The notes under the pieces: model-generated
What the model was told of the DNA's origin: nothing
Seen by the model: the letters and a program-made list of their open reading frames with translations, nothing else
The model's database searches: none
Shown here: positions 55,034 to 61,061 of the stretch, piece by piece
Layout of the letters: every line of letters starts with the position of its first letter
Numbering within the stretch: position 1 is the stretch's first letter
Made by a program: the position numbers and the translations under genes
Assembly (NCBI GenBank): GCA_965262235.1
Contig: OZ253504.1
Location: 2,170,001-2,234,000, forward strand
DNA: 64,000 nucleotides
Origin: CATQGW01 sp965262235
GTDB taxonomy: Bacteria; Chloroflexota; Dehalococcoidia; Bin125
Reading direction: 5' to 3'

Positions 55034-56226
55034 CGGCGTTGCTGCCTCTCCGCGGCGATCGCCGCCAGTTGGTCGTTGTGTTCCCCGAGCGTCGGCGCGG
55101 GTCGCTCGACCCACGGCGTCTGCGAGAGCACTGCCGGCGCACCGGGGGTGCGCAGCCGGCCGAGCGCAGGGTCCTCGACATCGCAGAAAAACGCTCGCGC
55201 GCCGAGCTGTGGACTCTCGACCAGGTCCTGCATCGTGTTGACGGGGCAGATCAACACCCGGTGACGCTGTCCGGACTCGTAGAGCTGCTGGCTGCCGCGG
55301 GCTGCGAAGAACGCCGCGATCTCCGCCTCGAGCTCCGCGATCTCGGCCTCGTCCGGCAGCACCGCCCCGGCGATCGAGCGATTCGACCAGTAGTCGACAT
55401 CGAAGCGCGGCTCGACGCCCTCCGCCCGCATCCAGCCGGCCAGGTCAGGCATCCCGCGTGGGATCCGAATGAACGCGACATAACCGTCAGCGCTGGGGTA
55501 GACGATCCGCGTCGCCCGCTCGGCGAAGGCGCGCGCCCCGCCGGCGCGCTTGGTCTCGATCCCATCCATCTCCCAGAACAGCCGGGCGTTGCCGAGCGTG
55601 TTCGCCATCGCGGCCTGCATCGACACGTCCACGTGTTGACCCCGTGCGGTCACGTGGCGCGCGTGCAGCGCGATCATCGCGGCCGAGCCGGCGTTCAGCG
55701 CGGTCAGCGAGTAGGCCTGCTCGACGCTCGGCCGCAGCGGCGCTCGGTCGCGGTCGCCGACCAGCGACATCAGCCCGCCCGCGGCCGCGCCGATCAGGTC
55801 GGAGGCCGCCCAGTGCGCTTTCGGACCGGACTGCCCGAACGGCGTCATCGAGACGTAGATCAGCTCAGGCGCGATCGCCGCCAGGTCATCGAAGCCCAGA
55901 CCGCGCGAAGCCATCACGCCCGGCGCGTCCGATTCGAACAGGAAGTCGGAGCCGCGCGCGAGTTCGCGCAGGCTCTCCTGCCCCTCGTCATCATCAAGGT
56001 CGAGCGTGACGCTGCGCTTGCCCGCGTTCAGCTGCGCCCAATAGAGGGACCCGCTCGTCTCACCATCCGCGGATGCCACGAACGGTCCGCGTCGCCGCGA
56101 CGGGTGGCCGCCCTCCGGCTCGACACGAATCACATCAACGCCGAAGCCGGCGAGCAGGCGCGTGGTCAACGCGCCGATCTCGGCGGTCAGGTCGAGCGCG
56201 CGATAGGGGGCAAGTGCGCCTGGCAT
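55030..56226 (-). CDS. CaiB/BaiF family CoA transferase
   Basis: 398 aa. PYRALDLTAEIGALTTRLLAG, VDVIRVEPEGGHPSRRRG and LNAGKRSVTLDLDDDEGQESL in part are typical of class III CoA transferases. First gene of a three-gene operon. The ATG at 56226 is probably leaderless (TAGCCT 6 nt upstream). It shares only the family, not close sequence, with the second CoA transferase of the operon, so they may form a heterodimer (inferred). The tail overlaps the ECH gene by 4 nt. Confidence 0.92.
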   Translation of the reverse strand: MPGALAPYRALDLTAEIGALTTRLLAGFGVDVIRVEPEGGHPSRRRGPFVASADGETSGSLYWAQLNAGKRSVTLDLDDDEGQESLRELARGSDFLFESDAPGVMASRGLGFDDLAAIAPELIYVSMTPFGQSGPKAHWAASDLIGAAAGGLMSLVGDRDRAPLRPSVEQAYSLTALNAGSAAMIALHARHVTARGQHVDVSMQAAMANTLGNARLFWEMDGIETKRAGGARAFAERATRIVYPSADGYVAFIRIPRGMPDLAGWMRAEGVEPRFDVDYWSNRSIAGAVLPDEAEIAELEAEIAAFFAARGSQQLYESGQRHRVLICPVNTMQDLVESPQLGARAFFCDVEDPALGRLRTPGAPAVLSQTPWVERPAPTLGEHNDQLAAIAAERQQRR

Positions 56227-56232
56227 TGCAAC

Positions 56233-56238
56233 AGGCTA
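56233..56238 (-). promoter_or_regulatory. -10 box for leaderless CaiB-ECH-CaiB operon
   Basis: Minus strand TAGCCT, then GTTGCA and ATG 56226. Confidence 0.5.
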
Positions 56239-56318
56239 GTTGTGGCCGCTTTGACAGCGGCATGGACAGCGGGGTCGACAGCGCGGTCGATGACCGCGCT
56301 GCCGCCCGTGTGTCACTA

Positions 56319-56324
56319 TATAAT
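56319..56324 (+). promoter_or_regulatory. -10 box of argCJ
   Basis: A perfect TATAAT, with an AGGGAG ribosome site and ATG 56367 about 43 nt downstream. No good -35 or ARG box is seen. Confidence 0.55.
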
Positions 56325-56366
56325 CGGCGTTTGCCGCAGAGTTATCGGCCACAAGGGAGAGGCGCG

Positions 56367-57422
56367 ATGGACCGCGTCATTCGTGTAGCGATCATCAACG
56401 TCACGGGCTATGTCGGCGCCGAGCTGGCGCGATTGCTGGCCCAGCATCCCAACGTGGAGATCGTCTGCGTGACGGGCCGTTCGGAGGTCGGCAAGCGTCT
56501 GCCCGAGGTCTTCCCGCACCTCTGGTCGCTGGACCTGCCGATCGTGGCCGATGTCGAAGGCGATGTGGACGTGATCTTCTCCGCGCTGCCGCACGCGGCG
56601 GCGGCCGAGCGGCTGGCCCCATACGTGCGCGACGGCGTGCCCGTGATCGACGCCTCCGCCGACTTCCGCCTCTACGAACTCGAGCTCTACGAACAGTGGT
56701 ACGGCGAGCACCCCACGCCTGAGCTGCTCGGCGACGCCGTCTACGGCCTGCCCGAGCTGCATCGCGACCGCATCCGCAAGGCCAAGCTGGTCGGCGTGCC
56801 CGGTTGCTACCCAACCTCCGCAATCCTCGCGCTCGCGCCGCTGGCCGAGGCCGGCTGGCTCGAGGGGCGCACGATCGTCGACGCCAAATCCGGCGTCTCC
56901 GGCGCGGGCCGCGGGCTCAAGCAGACCTCCCACTTCTCGGAGGTCGACGGGTCGCTCAGCGCCTACGGGTTGGCCGGCCATCGGCACCACCCCGAGATGG
57001 TGCAGGAGCTTTCGGCGCTGCAGGGCGCCTCGGGCGAGGCGGCGGTGACGATCACGTTCGTTCCCCACCTGATCCCCATGACCCGCGGCATCCTCGCCAC
57101 CTGCTACCCGACGATTCGCGACGGCGCGCTGCCCGAAGATCCCGGCGAGCGTCAGCGTGCGCTGCGTCAGCGTTACGAGGAGTTCTACGCCGACGCGCCC
57201 TTCGTCCACGTGGCCGACGCGCCGCCCGCGACGAAGCAGACACTCGGCGCGAACTCCTGCCTCGTTTATCCCACGGTCGACGCGCCCACCGGCGAAGTCA
57301 CCGTCGTGAGCTGCATCGACAACCTGGTCAAGGGCGCGGCGGGCGGCGCGGTGCAGTGCTTCAACCTGATGTTCGACCTCGCCGAGGACGCGGGACTCTC
57401 GCGCATCGGCGTCTATCCCTAG
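56367..57422 (+). CDS. argC: N-acetyl-gamma-glutamyl-phosphate reductase
   Basis: 351 aa. NADPH-dependent third step of arginine synthesis. The Rossmann start VAIINVTGYVGAELARLL precedes the catalytic Cys in VGVPGCYPTSAIL, with the His in HRHHPEM and the substrate loop ANPTGE-like. It reads GY rather than the usual GAxGYxG run, since the first Gly of the motif is replaced by Val-Thr (INVTGYVG). AGGGAG 6 nt before the ATG. The next gene argJ starts 9 nt after the stop, so they form one operon; argB lies 2.8 kb away. Confidence 0.95.
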   Translation: MDRVIRVAIINVTGYVGAELARLLAQHPNVEIVCVTGRSEVGKRLPEVFPHLWSLDLPIVADVEGDVDVIFSALPHAAAAERLAPYVRDGVPVIDASADFRLYELELYEQWYGEHPTPELLGDAVYGLPELHRDRIRKAKLVGVPGCYPTSAILALAPLAEAGWLEGRTIVDAKSGVSGAGRGLKQTSHFSEVDGSLSAYGLAGHRHHPEMVQELSALQGASGEAAVTITFVPHLIPMTRGILATCYPTIRDGALPEDPGERQRALRQRYEEFYADAPFVHVADAPPATKQTLGANSCLVYPTVDAPTGEVTVVSCIDNLVKGAAGGAVQCFNLMFDLAEDAGLSRIGVYP

Positions 57423-57431
57423 GAGCGGCTG

Positions 57432-58634
57432 ATGACTGAGATCGACAGCGTGGGGGCGGTGACGGCGCCGCTGGGCTTCAGCGCGGGCTCGACCACCGCG
57501 GGCATCAAAGAGTCGGGTCTGCCCGACCTCGCGCTGCTCGCCTCCGACCGCCCCGCGGCGGCAGTGGGGATGTTCACTAGCAACCAGACGCAGGCGGCGC
57601 CGCTCTCGGTCAGCCGCCGGCACCTCGAGAACGGTCTGCTGCGCGGAATGATCGTCAACTCCGGCAACGCCAACTGCGCGACCGGCTCACGCGGCGTCGC
57701 CGACGCCGAGACGATGACCGACCTCGCCGCGGAGCTGATCGGCTGCGCTGCCGACGAAGTATTCGTCAACAGCACCGGCATCATCGGGCACTTCCTGCCT
57801 ATGGAGCTGCTGCACGCAGGAGTCCCGACCGTCGACCTACAGCCCGACGGCGGGGGCGACTTCGCGCGCGCGATCATGACCACCGACACCTTCCCCAAGG
57901 AGGCGCTCGCGACCTTCGAAGCCAACGGCCAGACCTACCGCATCGGTGGCTGCGCCAAGGGCGCGGGCATGATCCACCCCAACATGGCGACGATGATCGC
58001 GCTGGTCACCACCGACGCGCCGATCGAGCACGACGTCCTCGACGCGCGCTTCCGCTACGCGATCGACCGCTCGATCAACATGGTCACCGTCGATGGCGAC
58101 ACTTCGACCAACGACACGGCCCTGATCCTCGCCAACGGTGCAGCCGGCGGCCCCGCGATCACCGCAACCCATCAGGCGGCGATCGCCGCGTTCGACGAGG
58201 CGCTTGCCGCGGTCTGCAAGCCGCTGGCGAAGATGATCGCCAAGGACGGGGAAGGGGCGACGAAGCGGATCGAGATGACCGTCAGCGGCGCGCCGACCTG
58301 GGAGGGCGCGCGCGATATCGCGCGCACCGTCGTGACCTCGCCGCTGGTCAAGGCCGCGCTGAGCAAGGCCGACCCCAACTGGGGCCGCGTGTTGATGGCC
58401 GCCGGCTACGCCGGCGTGCCCTACGACCTTGACAGCGTTCGCGTCTGGATCGGCGACCTGCTGGTCTTCTCCGGCATCGCCACCGGCGTGCCCGAGGCCG
58501 AGGCCTCCAAACGCACGATCGGCCCCGACGTGCAGCTCCGCATGGATCTTGCCGCCGGCGACGCCGAAGCTGTCGCCTGGGGCTGCGACCTGACCGAGGA
58601 ATACGTCCGTTTCAACGCCGACTACGTGACGTAG
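57432..58634 (+). CDS. argJ: Bifunctional glutamate N-acetyltransferase/amino-acid acetyltransferase
   Basis: 400 aa. It transfers acetyl between N-acetylornithine and glutamate (recycling), and if bifunctional also uses acetyl-CoA. It is autocleaved at the Ala-Thr of NMATM within GAGMIHPNMATM; the Thr becomes the nucleophile. VNSGNANCATG, TDTFPKEA, DGDTSTNDTA and DPNWGRVLMAAGYAG are diagnostic. GGAG lies about 7 nt before ATG 57432. Second gene of argCJ; presence of ArgJ means the cyclic arginine pathway. Confidence 0.95.
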   Translation: MTEIDSVGAVTAPLGFSAGSTTAGIKESGLPDLALLASDRPAAAVGMFTSNQTQAAPLSVSRRHLENGLLRGMIVNSGNANCATGSRGVADAETMTDLAAELIGCAADEVFVNSTGIIGHFLPMELLHAGVPTVDLQPDGGGDFARAIMTTDTFPKEALATFEANGQTYRIGGCAKGAGMIHPNMATMIALVTTDAPIEHDVLDARFRYAIDRSINMVTVDGDTSTNDTALILANGAAGGPAITATHQAAIAAFDEALAAVCKPLAKMIAKDGEGATKRIEMTVSGAPTWEGARDIARTVVTSPLVKAALSKADPNWGRVLMAAGYAGVPYDLDSVRVWIGDLLVFSGIATGVPEAEASKRTIGPDVQLRMDLAAGDAEAVAWGCDLTEEYVRFNADYVT

Positions 58635-58647
58635 CGACCACTCCCCT

Positions 58648-58824
58648 GGAGACCTGCGCGTAGTCTCCATTTCCCCTCTCCCCCCGCTCTGCGGGGGGAG
58701 ATGCCGCAGGCAGAGGGGGGCTCCGGGCGCGGCCTCGCCAGATAGCGGAAGCTCTCCACCGTGACCTCATGACACCGCCACCGGCAGGGTAGGTCGGAGC
58801 AGGGAGACTTACGCGCAAGTCTCC
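58648..58824 (+). mobile_element. MITE-like palindromic element (177 bp)
   Basis: The ends are near-perfect inverted repeats: left GGAGACCTGCGCGTA-GTCTCC at 58648-58668, right the reverse complement with one change and one extra A at 58803-58824 (each end also folds on itself). Inside are the CTCCCCCCGCTCTGCGGGGG palindrome and a body nearly identical to 25227-25341. No reading frame, so non-autonomous. Target duplications are not obvious. Sits between argJ and an orphan antitoxin gene. Confidence 0.55.
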
Positions 58825-58875
58825 CCGGGCTCCGTTCTTGTTACCTTGAGCACGAGTCAGGTCGGGAGGCGACCG

Positions 58876-59073
58876 ATGGCGAAGGTGTTGGTTGGCTCAT
58901 CGCGGAAGTCGGCGTCCCCCAAGCCCGTCGAAGGTGACGAAATCGATCGGGAAGCGATGGTGGAGATCATCGCCAGAGTGAAGCGGCTCCGAAGCGGTGA
59001 GGAACAGACAACCGGGCACGAGGATTTCATGCGAGAACTCGGCTTTGGCGACGATGCTCTCCCGCCCGACTGA
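58876..59073 (+). CDS. Antitoxin-like small protein
   Basis: 65 aa: MAKVLVGSSRKSASPKPVEG, then a helical acidic part (EIDREAMVEIIARVKRLRSGEEQ) and the end MRELGFGDDALPPD. Size, charge and the next frame, which is a ParE/RelE-like tail, suggest a type II antitoxin. GGGAGG 6 nt before ATG 58876. No DNA-binding motif is certain. Confidence 0.5.
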   Translation: MAKVLVGSSRKSASPKPVEGDEIDREAMVEIIARVKRLRSGEEQTTGHEDFMRELGFGDDALPPD

Positions 59074-59078
59074 ATGCG

Positions 59079-59150
59079 GTGTCGTTGGTCTACGAGATCG
59101 TTGAAGCCGAGGAAGTCGTCGAGATCGTCGCGATCCTCCGCAACGTGTGA
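59079..59150 (+). pseudogene. Remnant of a RelE/ParE-type toxin
   Basis: GTG 59079 opens 24 codons to TGA 59150: VSLVYEIVEAEEVVEIVAIL then RNV. It resembles the last strands of RelE/ParE toxins (RLVYEIxDxxxVVxVLAIxHR). The catalytic and folding core is missing, so it is a leftover. It follows the antitoxin-like gene by 5 nt. Confidence 0.45.
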
Positions 59151-59164
59151 ACAACGAGCGTCAC

Positions 59165-60190
59165 TCATTGCAGCGGCAGTGGCGACTGCCACCAGGGCGG
59201 GCGCGAGCTGATTTCGATTCGGCTCACCCACTTGACCCAGTGATAGCCGCGACGGCCGGGCGCCACCAGCCGCAGCGGCGCGCCGTGACCGGCGCTGAGC
59301 GGCTGGTCGCCCACGTGCGTGGCGAGCAGCAAATCCTGCGCCGCTTCCAGTGAGAAACGCCGGTCGAAGCCCGTGACCGAGGTCACGACGACGCTGCGGG
59401 CTGCCTCCGTCGGCGCGGCCCGCGCCAGCAGCGCGGCGAGCGGCACCCCCGACCAGTCCTGGTGTGTGTACCAGCCGCCCGTGCAATCGAGCGTCGCCCG
59501 GCGCGACGCGCTCGCCAGCTCCGCGAGGGTTGCGCCGTCGAGCTCGAGCGGGCTCTGAACGTGCCCGCTGATCGTCAGACGCCACGCCTCGGGATCGATC
59601 CGCTGCCGGTCGTCGCTGAGCCATTGGGTCACGGGAAACGCGTTGCCCTGCCCGCTCGCCCGCTCGCGCGAGCCGGTGAAACGTCGGGCCTCCGCCACCG
59701 TCGTCACGCCGCCCCAGAGCACCAGCCCGCCCGCGCCGACCGCCGCCAAACGCAGCAGATTGCGGCGGCTGGTGAAGTCGGTCCGCCGCGGCTTCGACCA
59801 GCGGACGAAGGCGTGCAGCAGCAGCGGCACGGTTAGCGCCAATCCCAGCGCCGTGTGCAGCACGAGTGGACGCAGGCCGCCGTAGAGCGGCACTCGGATC
59901 GTGCCCGAGTCGACCAGCGCCCACCAGATCCCCGTCCCGATGGCGCCGAAGAACAGCGCGGCCAGCATCAGCGGCGCAGCCGACCAGCTCCCCGCGCCAC
60001 GCCGTTTGAACGAGCGCGCCACGATCCGCCACTTCCAGATGATCAGGACGAGCAGCGAGAGCCCCGCGATGCCGTGCATCCAGAACACCCAGCGGCCCGA
60101 GGGCGCGCCCACTGTGAAGCTGGCCAGGCCCGAGCCAAGCTCAAAGAGCAGCAGAGCGAGAATGGTGAGATTGGTCGCGCGCGCCGTCAC
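59165..60190 (-). CDS. Membrane-anchored molybdopterin oxidoreductase (sulfite oxidase-like)
   Basis: 341 aa. The N-terminal half is membrane-bound with about four or five spans (LTILALLLFELGSGLASF, MHGIAGLSLLVLIIW, LVLHTALGLALTVPLLLHAF with His residues that might bind heme), plus RRNLLRLAAVGAGGLVL. The C-terminal half (about 185-335) is a sulfite oxidase-type Moco domain with the ligand Cys236 in LDCTGGWYTHQDWSGVPL and WVKWVSRIEI. Fusion of a cytochrome-like membrane part and Moco domain suggests electron transfer to or from quinones. Start GTG 60190 with GAGGT 6 nt upstream. Confidence 0.85.
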   Translation of the reverse strand: MTARATNLTILALLLFELGSGLASFTVGAPSGRWVFWMHGIAGLSLLVLIIWKWRIVARSFKRRGAGSWSAAPLMLAALFFGAIGTGIWWALVDSGTIRVPLYGGLRPLVLHTALGLALTVPLLLHAFVRWSKPRRTDFTSRRNLLRLAAVGAGGLVLWGGVTTVAEARRFTGSRERASGQGNAFPVTQWLSDDRQRIDPEAWRLTISGHVQSPLELDGATLAELASASRRATLDCTGGWYTHQDWSGVPLAALLARAAPTEAARSVVVTSVTGFDRRFSLEAAQDLLLATHVGDQPLSAGHGAPLRLVAPGRRGYHWVKWVSRIEISSRPPWWQSPLPLQ

Positions 60191-60258
60191 CAGCTGACCT
60201 CGTTGTGGCCTCGTTCGGGTCCACGCTACCTCGCGTCGGCAGCCCCGCGGCTGTCGAG

Positions 60259-60264
60259 TAGGCT
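60259..60264 (+). promoter_or_regulatory. -10 box for leaderless argB
   Basis: TAGGCT, then TTGGGG and GTG 60271; no Shine-Dalgarno. It favours GTG 60271 over the in-frame TTG at 60265. Confidence 0.5.
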
Positions 60265-60270
60265 TTGGGG

Positions 60271-61059
60271 GTGGAGATCAATCGTCCCCTCGTAGTCAAG
60301 GTCGGTGGCAGCACGCTCGGCGAGCATGACACGTCGCTGGCCGACTGCGCCGCGCTGCACGCCGAAGGCCGCTCGGTCGTCGTCGTGCACGGCGGCGGCG
60401 CGGCCGTGACCGACTGGCAGCGGCGCCTCGGCGCTGAGGCCGAGTGGGTCGAGGGCCTGCGCACGACCACCGCCGAATCACTGGAAGTCGTCGTCGCAGT
60501 GCTGGCCGGCCTGATTAACACCGAGCTGGTCCGCCAGTTGATCGGCCTCGGCGCTCCCGCAGTGGGCCTCAGCGGCGTTGACGGCGCCACGCTGCGCTCG
60601 CCGCAGAGCGAGCGCCTCGGCCTCGTCGGCGAGACGCCCTGCAGCGACCCGGCCACCATCGCGGCGCTGCTGCGCGAGCGGCGGCTGCCCGTCGTCGCGC
60701 CGGTCGGGCTCTCGACCGACGCCACGCCGCTGACGCTGAACATCAACGCCGATTCGGCCGCCGGCGCGATCGCCGAGGCGCTCAACGCGGAAACGCTGCT
60801 CTATCTGACCGATGTGGCAGCCGTGCTCGACGAACACCGCGAACCCCAGCCGTGCCTCGACGCGGCGACCGAACAACGACTCCGCGACCACGAGGCAATC
60901 TCCGGCGGGATGCTCCCCAAGCTCGCCGCAGGCCGCCGCGCGCAGCGCGCCGGCGTACGCGTGCGCATCATCGACGGCCGCGCGCCGGGCATCATCCGGC
61001 GAGCGCTCTCGACGGGCGCCGACGCCTCCACGGACTCACCTGGAACGGTCTTGATCTGA
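60271..61059 (+). CDS. argB: Acetylglutamate kinase
   Basis: 262 aa amino-acid kinase that phosphorylates N-acetylglutamate, second step of arginine synthesis. Features: LVVKVGGSTLGE at the start, VVVHGGGAAVTDW, VGLSGVDGATL, LNINADSAAGAIAEAL, YLTDVAAVLD and SGGMLPKLAAGRRAQRAGV. It lacks the N-terminal helix linked to arginine inhibition in longer hexameric forms, so it is probably not feedback controlled. It starts 2.6 kb after argJ, separated by the MITE-like element and the molybdopterin gene. The UPF0182 gene follows by 2 nt. Confidence 0.93.
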   Translation: MEINRPLVVKVGGSTLGEHDTSLADCAALHAEGRSVVVVHGGGAAVTDWQRRLGAEAEWVEGLRTTTAESLEVVVAVLAGLINTELVRQLIGLGAPAVGLSGVDGATLRSPQSERLGLVGETPCSDPATIAALLRERRLPVVAPVGLSTDATPLTLNINADSAAGAIAEALNAETLLYLTDVAAVLDEHREPQPCLDAATEQRLRDHEAISGGMLPKLAAGRRAQRAGVRVRIIDGRAPGIIRRALSTGADASTDSPGTVLI

Positions 61060-61061
61060 CC

